Of a DNA stretch of 64,000 nucleotides, positions 36,701-48,911 are shown in pieces. Source of the stretch: Haemonchus contortus (lineage: Eukaryota; Nematoda; Chromadorea; Rhabditida; Trichostrongylidae). The position numbers were made by a program, and so were the translations under genes. The stretch is taken from the NCBI GenBank assembly GCA_000469685.2, contig LS997563.1:39038468-39102467 (forward strand). The letters are read 5' to 3'. Numbering within the stretch: position 1 is the stretch's first letter; each line of letters begins with the position of its first letter. The notes beneath the pieces are model-generated. The model did no database searches and was not told where the DNA came from. It saw nothing but the letters and a program-made list of their open reading frames with translations.

Positions 36701-39700
36701 GTTCTTGAATTTTAAGGCGATAGGGACCTTCGTGTTACTTAAAAAGTTCATTTGATTTTGGGTCAACCTTCTGCAGAGTGTACCCTAGGAACTCTTGAGA
36801 TTTTGGACCCAAAGGCTGCAGTGACCCAGATGTCAGGCCTCAGCCACAGTCCTTTTACCACACTTAGAGAGAAAGCGTCCGCATAGGAATGACTTTCTCT
36901 CTTATTAAATGGTTCTACACGATGAACAGCCCTCTTGGAAGTACTAACTAGGCAAGATAATTTAGTTTTTCTTGATTTTCACTAGATAAGATTTTATGTA
37001 AGTGATCAAATCTATTTATGACGTCCATATTGACGTGGGGTCTATTTTCTGTTTACCTTGGACTCACCACAACTATACGACGCCAATCACTTGTACATCC
37101 AAATAGTCGGGTAATTGAGTGGAGTGGAGGTGCGGGACGAGCAAATCTTATTACTGGACTACTCATCCCTCTAACGCTGTACTTTGGAAGATACGAGTGC
37201 GATGGTGCCCTGAGAAGCCAAGGGAATTTCTATCCATCTATAGGAATCATCTGCTTTGATGCATATCTGGTGGGTGAGTCGGAACCAGTACTTCGTGACA
37301 TTCTTACCCTCATCCCCAATCCCCTCCCCTTCCCCCCCCCCCCCCTTGAAGGTCGTTAACCCCACGGCTCGCGCGCCCCGAGGACATCCCAAAGACGAGA
37401 GGGGGGCATTACTTGAGTGTGAGAGCGACGATGCAGGCGTGGTGGTGACTCATCGGCATCGATCGTGCGCTGCCGCGAGTGTTTTCAATAGAGCGGGTCT
37501 GCGTCTCTACGGAGCAGTGTACTTCCCTGTTCGCCTGCATACTGGCGCAAATCCGCGATTCATATTTGGCATAAGCCGCGCCGCTACTTCTGCCCACCCA
37601 CCCCTCGCTACCGTCGTCGTTGCCGTCGTCGTCATCTTCGTTTTCTTCGTCGTCGTCCCCTCTGTCAAGAATACGTTTCCGCTGCTATCACAAGTACTTG
37701 ACCCGCGTTTCAGCGATATTCGAACCTCTTAGAACCGCTGATCGGCTACAGCACCTTCCTAAAGTGACACCTCTTCTCTTTGTAAAAAGAGCCTGTTGGC
37801 CTCTCCATCCCCGTGAACATGGGAGCCGAAGAACAGCGCAAGAAACGGAAGAACAGGAAAAGAGCACGAAAGCAGAAGAAAGCGAAGCTTCAGGTGCCGC
37901 CACCGGTGGCTACGGAACCTCCTCAGCTACTGGTAGCGACTCCAAAATTCACAGAAAAGCCGTCAACAAGTAAGCATTAATTTCTTTTTTCATTGGCATA
38001 GCGTTTTTTCGAGCTTTGATCGGTAACAATATTTGTTTTCGATGTCTTACGCTGAATTTTAATGGTCTCCATGGTAATGAAGACGAAATTACTTTCAATG
38101 AGTCAATGATTACTAATAAAAATGCCCTTTCCGATTGTCCGGAAGGCTTGTTCAAACAGAGCAAACTGAACTGTGGCCAACACAGCTGGGATTGCAGTTG
38201 AAAAAAAAGCGCGGTCATTGACAGCGTAAATGGGGTTTTCTTTCGGAATCGTTCAGTTCTCACTTTTTCAATCCATGATTCAGAAGTACCTTGAAACTTG
38301 ATCTTTCCGGTCTCTTCTCAATTTCAGTTATCATGTTTTCCTATCGGTACTTCTTCTGGTTTTGAAAACTTGTGGCAGTTATGACGCTAAGAACGAGAAT
38401 GCTCTGTTTGTTATCGAGATCGTAAACGTCTTACAACTATGGGTATACGAAGTGTTTTTCAATACGAATCCATTCGTCAACAGCAATGCTGCTGTGCACT
38501 TTTTTATCGAGCAGTTAACAAGCCATGTGAATAGTTATGACGTGCTCGAACGCCGTTAGAGTGAGATGGATTTCTGAATGCACTAAGCAGAAATGCTCTG
38601 AGTCAGCGAAGGATGACGAACATCCACACTGTCACCTCATGATGACCAATCGTCTCATATCTTCAAACAGAAGCCGTTTTACTGAAACCCCTAGAATCCC
38701 TTCGAGGAACACATCATTCTGATGATTTTCCTGGAAGGGGATTCGATAAGTTCCAGGAAAATCCGAGTGCTCCTAAGGAAATCGGGCTTCCGTGACGTGA
38801 GTGTGATGATGTGGGTAGTTTCGTGACGATCAACTGATCAACTGATAGTTTCGGCCTCGAGAACAGAGGAGAATTAGGGCGAAACTGGGGGGGGGGGGGG
38901 GGGAAAGAGAACAAAAATCGGAGTTTGTGCTAAGTGGTGCGGAAGAGAGAGCATCAGCACACTAGGCGATATATCGTAGAATGTTTGTGCCTACTGGGGA
39001 TTAAAATTGAATAAACTCAAGTGGAAAAGATAATCCTGGATGCTACCAGAACAGGAAACTTGGAGAGGTGTTTTTTGTATTCCTTCCAGAAATAAGTGAA
39101 TGAAACATCATCAAAGTATGTGTGAACGAATGAACCTTGTGCAGTAACAGTTATCACCCTTGTTCAGTGTTCCTGTAAAGCATATTATCCCAATATTCAT
39201 CAAGAGTCGGTCATGTCGCCTCTGAGGAATCCTTTTTCCCCTAAGCGCTAGCTCCACCACTGGTAGACTCGCTTATTCGACTTTATTTGTAGTTTCAAGT
39301 GACTGCTCATTGTTTTATTTCGTATACCTTAAATGGAAGAGAGAGAGGGCAGTTTTTAACGGAAATCGGTCTGCTTTGGTAGATGTAGCGCTGCGGAGCT
39401 CTAATGGCGGAAGTCGTTATAGCCCACCTTTGCTGAGGTGGGAGGAGGAAAATGTGTTCATCATGATTCAAGTTTTGAAATTAAAGTTTTTCACAAAGAA
39501 TTGTCAGGTCACTGCAAAATAAAGCCTATAAAGCGCAGTACCTCTTACACTGGGGTCCCAAGAATAAGCCCTTTTTTATTGCCAATGAATACGGGCCTCT
39601 TGACATCATGCTTCTTCCCCTTTCAGCCACATTAGAATTTGTCATCGCACGTAGTGGAAGAAAAACGAGGTTTTCCGCATCACCTCTGGGTTTCTTGGCC

Positions 39701-42700
39701 TATCGTTCAAGCTTCTGATGTCATTCGAATACGAAAAGATAAAAAAAAGAAAATTGCGTGTCGTTGCGTGAAGCTGCATAATTGGCACCTACGTCAGACC
39801 TTCTGCTATCCGTTCACACTGTTCGCTCACCTTTCACATTTATTCCCTTTGTATATTTACATGATCCTGCTAATTTCTTCGCCAAGGTGCCATCAGGGAA
39901 TCTGAATAGCTGGATAGCCTGAGGAATAAAGCGCGACTACGGAAGAAGTCGAATGACTTATTTTGGTGCTCTCCTGTTTCAGTTAAAACAATTTTAGTCA
40001 AAGGCTAACGCTCTATGTGCTTGGACCGGTCTAGTTGCGTGATTTTTCATTTGAACGTGGACGGGTTTCAGTTTCCTCTCCAGATCGCTGGAAAAAATTG
40101 GGCGTGTCATAATAGCAACGGCTCATTTTCAGTGGAAGAAACCCGGTCGTTAAAAGGACAAAATAAGAAATTACTGTTGTCTACAGTGCGGTCCTGTTGT
40201 TCTGGTTGCACTGATCTGTCGTGATGATTGTAATAAGAAAATAAGACGAGTAGGAGGAGTGACGGGGGGACGGGTGCGTGTATGTGTGTGTGTATGATCT
40301 GAACGATGTCACCTGTGTGCAGATGACTCATCCACCACCGATGCGCATACACCCGACCAACCCTGCGCATTGATTTGCTTCCAACCAGAACTTCACTTCG
40401 ATGAAACTCTGCACTATCTTGAATGCTGTTCTTTTCCTCTCCATCTATGACACCATCTTCTTCGGGTATTCCTTCAAAAACTCCGAAAATTCTATTCAGA
40501 AAAAGTCGAAAATTCTATTCAGAAAAAGTTTATTTTTGTGGTCCGCACGGTCGTTCTGTGCTTTTTTGATCGTTTTTGATTTCCTACTTTTTCTCTGCAT
40601 ATACATATGATAGTACTAATTAATTGTGTTGAGAGGTTCGCGTAAAAACTGCCTATAGTATTGATCGATCTGTGTTTGTCTAGTGAAGTGTCGTCGTGGT
40701 GATGAATCGGTTCCTAAGTGGTGGTGCTTCTCTCGATCTTCGTTTATCACTTTTGAGACTTTTAAACCCGTTTTTTCCTTATGTTTCTGTTTCAGTTTTT
40801 AGCTTTTTTATTATTTTTTGTGTTAGTTTCTTCACTACGTTTGGCCCAAATATAGGAGTTCCAACTATGCACAGGTTCGAATTATCTGGTCACCCCAGGG
40901 CAGTTCACGAAAGTTTTTTTTCAAGCTATTTTGTTATTAGTATTCCCTATTTTGTTCATCACGTCGAGATTCCAATACTTTGGCCTTTTGACCTGCCTCT
41001 CGCTATCAACTTGAAGCTGTTCCTGTGCTAGGCTTACATTTGGAACAGCCTTCTCCAGATTTTTATGTTTTTTCAAATGTTTCTTGAGTGGCTGTGAATA
41101 ATACGAAGGGTTATTCACCGGCCAATATGACATTGATTTTTCCCCATCACCCGATCATTCAAGGGCTCAAAACCTTATTTACAATGGGATTTCTCGGAAA
41201 AAACTCCTTTATCGAAGAGCTGAAGTACTTAGGTAGGATTGCGTGAAAGAGTAACTATTATCGCTGGGTGTTCTAGTGCAAATCACTGTCTTGCTGCTTC
41301 TTTTTGCATAGAATGAGTCAAGCTATAGAGGGTATGAGTTTTTTTATTTCATCTTGAGCATTATTAAACATATTTTTAATAAATGTGGACAGTGATGGGA
41401 TTTTGTTGAATGAGAAAGTGGTTTTAGCCAGTCACTCCTAGAAACAATTGAATAAGTGATTGTGAGGAGACTATGTGCTAGACCTAAATATCAAGTGGTA
41501 ATAATCACTTGACTGCTATCGGTAGTCGGGGTTTAATTTGCTTCACGTCTAAGAATTGATAAGGGATTGGTTTCAGGACCCACTTAGGTCGTATCATACA
41601 TATTGATTTTTTTATAGGATTACAATGTCAGAAATAGAACCTTTGAAGTTGAAGCTACGTTTTCACTTGATTTTAACTTATTTTGGAGCTTTTTCTCTCA
41701 ATCAACCAGTTTTTCTCAATTAATATTCTTTGATCGATTTTCAAAGATTTTCTCATTTCTAGATGCTTATTCGACGTTTTCTTTCTAATAGCACACGATA
41801 AATATTACGGCCATTGCTCATTGCAAAGGTTTTCCATTCGGCATTATTGAGCAGGCGAAGGGAGCGCTGAATAGCTAGCTAGCTGAGTGTGTATGAGAAG
41901 GTCTCAATGAGTCATCCTACTCTCGCTGCTCTTATCGCCGCCTATTCCTCGGACGTTTTAAACGCCAATTAAAACCTCTCAAATGGCGAATTCTAGTAGG
42001 AACTATGCATCAGGGATGATGAATGTCAGAAAAATAGCATGCTGGAACTTGCAGGTGTTGTTTTGTTTTTGAGAGTTGACTAATCACGAGTAAAGCAGGC
42101 GCGTAGTGCTGCAAAACTTTGGTATTTTGGGGAGTTGACTCTGGGAAACACACTGATTTAGGTTTTCCCAAAGTTCAAAGTAGTGTCCATTCAGTCCAGT
42201 GTCCAAGAAAGTAGAATCATTGGGATCCTGGTGGTGAACCGTGTAGGTCAGACCATGTTTGGGTGGAGTGATGGTCACGTAGTAGGGAGGACAAGGGGGT
42301 TTTCTCTGCAAAAAGGTCCTGAAGGAACCTGAACTTACGTTTCTCTCATATTTTGTTGTTTTTATTGTTTTGGTAGGGGGCAGCACGTTGCTGAGTCCTC
42401 TTGAAACAAAATCTGTTCATGCATCATGTAGGAAATTAATCATCGTTTATTTTTATCTATGACCGAGAAATGAAATTATTTCTGCTTGTCATCAGCTGAT
42501 ATTATTGCATTCCATCGATGTATCATTATCATCATTTTTTTCTAATTCTCACACGATGACTCTAATAATGGACGTTTACACGGAAGTGAACAGATTCAGT
42601 TCCTTTTGATCGTAAAAGTCGTTAATACCTTCATATGGAAATTTCGCCTTTATGCGAATGTCCATGTGACTGTGATAATCAGGTTTCCATTGTTTTTATT

Positions 42701-45700
42701 ATGATAGCTGAAAGCAGAATGTCTAAAAACCTGGGTTAGGCGATGATTGAATGAATCACTGAACTGGTTGTTCTTGGTGACTTCTATAGAATGATTACGT
42801 AGGAAGTATTCGTCTTCGGACATGCGTTTTCGGACGGATCCTACGGACACCGATCGAACCACACACAACGCCTGTGAATCATCGCTCATGTGACATTAAG
42901 TGGTACCGATGGGTTCCGAAAATGCGGTGACGTCATCTGATAAATGACTAGTGGAAGGAAGAGCTTTGTGAAGAAGGATATGTCACAGGGGGATCATAAG
43001 AGTCGTAAAGATCTAACGATTTTGGGGTTTGATAAAAGGAAAGGCAGCCAGCAGTAGTTTATTCAGATATTGTTTGATAAAAAGCACAATCCTTCGCCTG
43101 CCATGGGTTTCATTTGTTGGAAAGCTGTTCGTAATCAATTTATTTGAACAAACCACTCTGAAAAAAATTGAATGTCATTGCCCATTGATTATCGATATGG
43201 GATGGTCTTCCTACACAGCCAGAAACCTTTGCAAATGATAACAATCAAGGTCAAGACAATCGAATTCGACAATGTGACAATAGAAATCTAGCAGAATTTG
43301 ATGAGTTAGCTGTCAGAATCTTGAAAAAGCATAATGGAATTTAACGAGCGCCGATTTTCTCCGAACATCTGTTCTATCTAGACCCAGAAAGTCCTATAGC
43401 TTCCTAACTCTATGTTAGTTTTCTGTGTTACCAAGAGTTCTAACTGGGACCCTGACCTTTGTGCTAGTACTTGCCCCGAATTCTTGGAAATAGCCTTATT
43501 TGTTTGTTTCATGTATCTTCAAACGTGCTTTTATTCTGTAAGTTTGAGTAGTATGTCCTTTTACTCCTACATATTTGTTCGTGGCATAGCTGTAAGCATT
43601 AGCTATGACTTCTTTTTTCAATTTGATTTCTTCTGTACAAGAATTTCAAATATCCAATTCGAAAAGCACCAAAAAAAAGTATGGACAGTTTTTGCTTAGT
43701 CGTTGTTCTCAGGCTCTCATGTTTCAGGTGGCTTCCAGAATTTCCGACTACAATTTCCGCAACAGTGCGAAAGCGAGCATCCTCCGAGCGGTGACGCCGG
43801 CGGCAGAATTTGCGGCATGAGCCGATTGTCAGCCAGCATCTCACAACCGTGTCTGTCGTCGATCAGTCAGAACGCGGATGGTCCTACCCAGATTTTTCCA
43901 TTCATGTATCTGGGCAGTCAACAGGATGCACTCGACGAGGAGAAAATAAAGGTGAATCGTTGTTGAGTCACTTTTTTGACGTTCTTTGAGTGTACTTGTG
44001 ATCATGTGGTTATGAAAGTCATGGTTGTTCGCCTTTCTCAGTTCGACGCGCGTACTCTTGTCTCGAAAGGGGTTTTCTTTCTGCTGTAACTTCATCCGGT
44101 AGTGGGGCAAGGGTAGTAGAGATAGTGCGGCTTCAGAAGACTCCGAGTCATTTCGTACAGCAATTACTTTTACTTGCGGCTTAACTAACTCATCGTTGAC
44201 TAGTGGATATCAATCCAACTGCATGTCACCATCCCTTTGAACACAGTATTTATAGGGGTTTTCTCTATGGGTAGACCTCTCTTCACCATCGACCTTCTCA
44301 TTGGTTATTTATTTGATTCATTTGTTTATTTATCTTTTTATTTCAGAAGTACGGTATCACGCACGTTGTGAACTTGTCGATCGCTTGTCCACGTCCAAAA
44401 TCGATTGAGAACGATAAGAACTTTTTTCGAATACCCGTAAATGATTCGTATCAGGAGAAGCTATCACAGTATTTTGAGGAAGCATGGGTGTTTCTAGGTG
44501 AGTCAGTGAGACAACACAGATGTTCTGGCCATTGTTTAGTTGGGTACCAGGCGTTCTTTTGTGCAAATGTGCGTCATCCACAGTGCCTGAGTGTCTAGTA
44601 GATTTACTGTTTACCGATGTAGAAGAGATATGTCAACGGAAAGAGCAAAAACTGTTGCGATCGAATTTTCGGGGGATTAGATAGTTTTTGGGGGATTATC
44701 CATCGCTTGTATGAGAGAAAATTGGCACTAGGTTCTTTTTTTCTTCAATGTAAAGTTACTATTTTCAGAAAGGGTCCGTACGGAAGGAAAAGTGGTGCTG
44801 ATTCATTGTCTGGCGGGAATATCACGAAGCCCGACATTGGCCATTTCGTACGTGATGCGATACAAGAAAATGTCATCAGAAGATGCTTACAAGTAAGCAT
44901 AATAATACAATCATTTGTTTTGCTTAGTATTCAGGAGGGTTACGGTAGGGGCGAAAATAGATTGTACATGGGTGAAAACCAAGCTCTCTAATGGTGTGGG
45001 ATGAAATTTCGTTTGTCAAAAGCCACATGCACAGCTGTTGCCAGCCTTCAATTGAACAAATGTGCCCTGAGTCATATAGTAGGTCTTCGTGGTATCAAAG
45101 ACTATATTGCTTTGAAATTTCCTCGTTTTTTTCCTTTCTGTCTTTTGTACTGGCAGAGGTTTTGAAGAGATGGAGCTCTAGTTCACGGTAGTTTCACGGG
45201 CTTACTTGATAACTCACTAGATTGAAAATATGGCAGAAGGTGGAGGAGACCAAAGAAAGCAAAGTAATGCTGTTCCCAGTTTAGTACCCAAGTATGCGAG
45301 GATTTTGTAATAGGCCGAGTTTCCTGGGCCGGTGATCCGGGCACAGATAGGATGTGTACGTTTTGTGGCAAGTGTCCATAACTGGATACTGATCGATCAG
45401 AACGTGCAAGTTATTCAGGTTCTGAAGGCTGAAGGAAGATGATGATGATGAAGTGAAACACAGTATTAGGACAACGACGATCTCATGGGTCTCACAACAA
45501 AATTACAGACTAGTCAAGGAGAAGCGTCCGTCGATCTCGCCGAATTTCAACTTTATGGGACAACTGCTTGAGTACGAGCAGTTACTGATCAAGAAAGGTC
45601 TGTTGTCACCAGAGGCCTCATCGAAAATTGATCGACCGATGTCTTTCAAGCAGGTGTTCGCTTCAGAGGTAGGCTACAGTTTTATACCTTTATGACTTTC

Positions 45701-46953
45701 GTTATCATATCTTCTCTTGGTTAATTTTGAACGTTTTCTTTGTAAGTCTCGCTTCCAAACCTTATAACCAACGGTGAGAAAGTAAAACTTCCATCGCAAC
45801 TCCTCTGTTTTGCTGATTCTCCCTTAAATGTTTGCTGAGACCTCATTTCACTATTTTTTAGGATTCGGACGAGCCAGTGTGTCCAGCGTCGAAAGTTCCC
45901 AAATCGGCTTCCGCCCATTGCGTGTTCTTTGAACGTCCCCGCGACATCGGTGTGCCTGTGACGCGAGTAAACGAGAACGGAAAACGTGGTCTTAGTGATC
46001 CGCTCGATCGGCCGAAGGTTCTTGGGCTGTACAATGCGGAAACAAAACGACTGGCCGCGGAAGATTTACCGTCACCGTCAACGGAACTCTCGAAGCTGAC
46101 ATTCGCTGGCCTTCCTTCACCATCTTCGCCATCTGTTGGTCAGCCTCGGACACTATCCTTATCGAATCCCTGCTTTGTCTCACCAACACGAGAGACCCTT
46201 CAACCTGAGACGGTCACTCATACAGAAGAGTGCGAAACGAGTCGGCGCAGTTATTTCAAGCATCGCTTCGTATCGCTCTTCAAGGTTCGTAACTCACATT
46301 CTAGTATTAAAAATGCTTTGTTTGACTTTCATCAGCAATAAGTTGGTTCAAGGGTGTGGAGGGGTTTTTTTTTCGAGTCTTCTGTAACATTAGCGGATGA
46401 CTCATTGGCTTTTCCAACTTTCCCAAACATTCCATTAGCGATACTTTTTTTGGACTAAAAAGTGACCTTTAGTCTCATCCGAGCCCGTCTTGTCTGCAGT
46501 CACCACCGTTAAGCGCTAGCCGCCCGGAGAATCTCCAGTCATCTGGCATTCCATTCTTCGGTATCAGCAGAAAAGTCGCTAAGACCAGCCCGCTGGTAAC
46601 CACAGCTGAAGAAGCAGAATCACCTGAATCCGGCTATCAGGTTGGAAATGAATTTAATATTGATTGTCGGTAAAAACAAAAGACCTAGCAAGCTTATCGA
46701 ATTCTTAAAGAATGCGCCATGCCCTTTTCACTACAGAATGACTTCTTCTGTTAAAATTCTTACTATTACTGATATCACTTGAATTTTGGCAATCAAACGT
46801 GAAAATACTTTGCTAGCGAATCTGAAGCGTTGTCGTATTTAATTAAACTCTTTAACTATTGTACAGTTTTAGGATGACGAATATAAGACATCTCCGGAGG
46901 ATCTTGATCGTGTCTCGATCAGCTCGGCAGGTAGTGAGATTACCGTTCAGTAA
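27775..46953 (+). CDS. vhp-1: Dual-specificity MAP kinase phosphatase (VHP-1/DUSP8-16 type)
   Basis: MAPK phosphatase; in C. elegans VHP-1 inactivates the JNK-like KGB-1 and the p38-type PMK-3. Eleven phase-consistent exons: 27775-27852, 28460-28567, 32643-32782, 33090-33193, 43728-43951, 44347-44497, 44769-44892, 45509-45668, 45862-46284, 46500-46640, 46873-46953; 577 residues. Rhodanese/CH2 domain: [66 protein letters not shown]. Phosphatase domain from about residue 165: [15 protein letters not shown] and [13 protein letters not shown]. The catalytic signature HCLAGISRS has its Cys near residue 283 and the P-loop Arg six later. [20 protein letters not shown] closes the domain. A Ser/Pro-rich tail follows. 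Start: ATG 27775 lies three bases after a TTTAG acceptor, fitting spliced-leader addition. The introns are unusually large (4.1 kb and 10.5 kb) and rich in AP-1 sites. AATAAATAAA at about 47352 is a likely polyadenylation signal. Exon 46873-46953 ends at TAA, but coding-like sequence continues downstream in another frame. Confidence 0.93.
28568..32642 (+). promoter_or_regulatory. vhp-1 intron with dense AP-1 site array
   Basis: Ten TGASTCA heptamers in 3.5 kb: starts 28702, 29235, 29366, 30446, 30533, 31253, 31272, 31379, 31639, 32231. Chance expectation for this length is below one. Most extend to TGASTCAT. One-off relatives (TGATTCA, TGAATCA) are also frequent. AP-1 (FOS/JUN) binds this heptamer. 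Because the host gene switches off JNK/p38 kinases, a feedback enhancer is inferred. No exon was recognised within this intron. Confidence 0.6.
37332..37345. repeat. C14 homopolymer
   Basis: Fourteen C residues in the vhp-1 intron, immediately before the CpG-rich internal promoter region. Confidence 0.9.
37346..37818 (+). promoter_or_regulatory. Internal promoter/5' UTR of vhp-1 short isoform
   Basis: A GC- and CpG-rich island in an otherwise AT-rich intron. It carries a TGACTCA site at 37446, GTC/TCG trinucleotide runs at about 37610-37665, and no acceptor that would make it an internal exon. It leads directly to ATG 37819. The open frame 37256-37732 across it is a by-product of the trinucleotide repeats. 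Promoter function is inferred from composition and position. Confidence 0.5.
37819..37969 (+). CDS. vhp-1: Alternative first coding exon of vhp-1 (basic N-terminus)
   Basis: ATG 37819 opens 50 codons beginning [20 protein letters not shown]. This is strongly Lys/Arg-rich, like a nuclear or nucleolar localisation signal, and is followed by a Pro-rich stretch ([10 protein letters not shown]). It ends ...PST-A| at GTAAGC (donor 37970). The one leftover base is the phase required by the next vhp-1 exon (43728), giving AGT (Ser) then GFQNF. A transcript from here would encode a phosphatase with its full catalytic domain but without the first four rhodanese/CH2 exons, replaced by a basic tail. What is seen: open frame, donor, phase fit and CpG-rich flank. 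The isoform itself is inference. Confidence 0.6.
38887..38903. repeat. G17 homopolymer
   Basis: Seventeen G residues in the vhp-1 intron, about 900 bp after the alternative first exon; potential G-quadruplex. Confidence 0.95.
40484..40529. repeat. 23-bp tandem duplication
   Basis: CGAAAATTCTATTCAGAAAA occurs twice with a 23-bp period in the vhp-1 intron. Confidence 0.9.
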
Positions 46954-48619
46954 TCGGCCATGCAGTGATGAATCGCTGGTGACGGACGGGTACGAATTGA
47001 AGCATCTGCTGATAGAAGGTGTTTCGAACGAATTCCCCAAGAATGCCATTAAATTTTCATCGGATTTCTATTGTTTGCTCGGTATCACTTGCAGCTTGAT
47101 CATGTCTTTCAGATTAGGACGGGAATATGGTCACATAGTGTTCAGGTTAACGCTCTAATTATAGCAGATAGAGGGTAAGTAGCAAACGATCAACATCGTA
47201 CGGATTTGTCGTTCATAGTGTGCGATACAGCGGTGAGACGCCGCATGCGAATGTGTCGCACGCGTCGAGCGGCGAATTCGCGCGACATCGCTGATCTTTC
47301 GCTACATACTCGTAAATATGTGTTGCAAGTGATATCATTGTTCTACCACTCAATAAATAAATGAGGAATTATATTGTTCTACCCCATTCATACGCTGCTG
47401 CTCGATTCTCTTTGAACAAACGTATTTTAAAATTGTTCGATCCCTTCATTGATAATCAATATCATGGGCGGCTACTAGCGGAGCGTTCTGTGTAGTCGTC
47501 GACGTTCTTCTATGCTCATCACGGGTATTTCTGATGTGACTTTACCTTACTACGGACCACAATCGATATAGTCTAGGTTTCATATTGATACACCGCCATT
47601 TATATTGTCTCAGTCATTCTGTTACACCATAATCATCGTACTTTCTCTCATTGTCTGTATCAACTCAACATTTTTTATTGTACATTAATTGATATATGTC
47701 ATTATTACAATGTTTCTTTCTTTCCATTTTAATGGTAGTAATCATTCATCATTGTCGTTGTGATTAGATAGATAAAATGATTAACTTATTAGGGTGGTCA
47801 GAAGAAAGTACCGAAACTAATGACGGCATTTGGCATCATTTTTGTTTCGTTTCCAAAATCAAATAAATGGTGATGTAATAGTTATTGTTCGCAAAGTTAC
47901 TCATAGCTCTTCCTTAGCCGTTGTTTCTGGCTTTTTTGAGTTTGGTTATACTTTGCTTGGGATAAGTTATGCAATTCTGGCGGTAGTGGCATTCAAATGC
48001 ATTCATTAGTTGAAAAATAACTATAGAAATAGGATGCCATAAATTCCAGTTACAACTTTTATGGTTTTTTTCTACAATGCCAAAGAAAATTGCACTAATT
48101 CAACACTATAACCAAGGCCTGAGTCATCATGGCAGGTGCTTTCGGACAGCGCTCAGTCCGAAAAAAAGCAGCTTTTTTGTGACTCAACCGATTGTAGCGT
48201 GAAATGACATATCACAAGACTGGATGACTAATAGGTCAATCTATCAGGCATGCGTACATTCAAAGCCGGTGCCTCATCGGATCACCTCCGAAGGCCATTT
48301 ACTGACAGTTTACCGTAACCAGCTTATGGAATTTAGGCATTTGCAAGTAGGGCTTAGTCAAGCCTCAATTTGCTCGGGCTCTTTGGGAAATAGTCTTGGT
48401 GGACCGCATCAGTAAGAACGTTGAATATGAGAAGTCAGGTGTTTTACCTTTTGGAGCGAAGGTATTCTAGAATTGGAAGGAGCAGTCATACGAGACATTC
48501 AAGATTTCGTATATATTAGGAAAACGTTCGTAATTTTGTATTCGTCAAGACTGTACACAATCAAAATTAAAACTTTTGAATGGAAGTAGAATGCGTGGCT
48601 CATCTCAAGACGGATTCTC
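46954..48619. other. vhp-1 3' region
   Basis: 3' flank with AATAAATAAA at about 47352. Two stretches (46952-47021 and about 47218-47295) look coding-like but are not in frame with the called stop. Two AP-1 heptamers lie at 48120 and 48180. Nothing else recognised. Confidence 0.45.
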
Positions 48620-48911
48620 CTAGTGCGCTGAGCTTCCGTGATTCTCTGGAATGTCTTCATTTACAAAGAGCAAGCTAGGGTGCACCTGTTCCGCTGTAGA
48701 ATACGCCATACGTCCAACTTCTCCCATATTGTTTGGATGGAGCTGCAGCACCACCACCTTTGCGTAGAATGGCCAGTAAACAGTCAGCATATCCTTTCCA
48801 CATGAACTTGCTGTTAATGAACTAGCTTCGTAGAAAACAGTATAGATGCCCCAAGTGGGTATTTGTCCAGGCGACAGCCTTAGTATTCCAGGAGTTCCAG
48901 CTGACGCCTGT
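48620..48911 (-). pseudogene. Unrecognised protein-like open stretch
   Basis: On the minus strand the frame is open for about 97 codons to TAG (48622-48620), with balanced, protein-like composition, for example GIYTVFYEASSLTASSCGKD and NNMGEVGRMAYSTAEQV. There is no convincing start codon. Just upstream another frame reads CDTANCQKWCNANR, with closely spaced cysteines. Either splicing (acceptor-like CAG at about 48912) or a frameshift would be needed to join them. I do not recognise the family. A degenerate secreted-protein gene is possible. Confidence 0.3.

Larger units (their letters stand above)
33194..43727 (+). other. 10.5-kb vhp-1 intron
   Basis: It separates the two halves of the rhodanese domain; the flanking exons join in phase (GAA-G / GT-GGC). 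It holds the alternative first exon at 37819, AP-1 heptamers at 34471, 35114, 37446, 38099, 38599, 40324, 41314 and 41908, TGACATCA at 36293, TGACGTCA at 42928, a C14 tract at 37332 and a G17 tract at 38887. The numerous open frames in it show no family motifs. Confidence 0.7.

Noticed and set aside
37256..37732. 158-residue open frame
   Set aside because: Driven by CpG-rich and GTC/TCG repeat sequence; it lies in the proposed 5' UTR of the alternative first exon.
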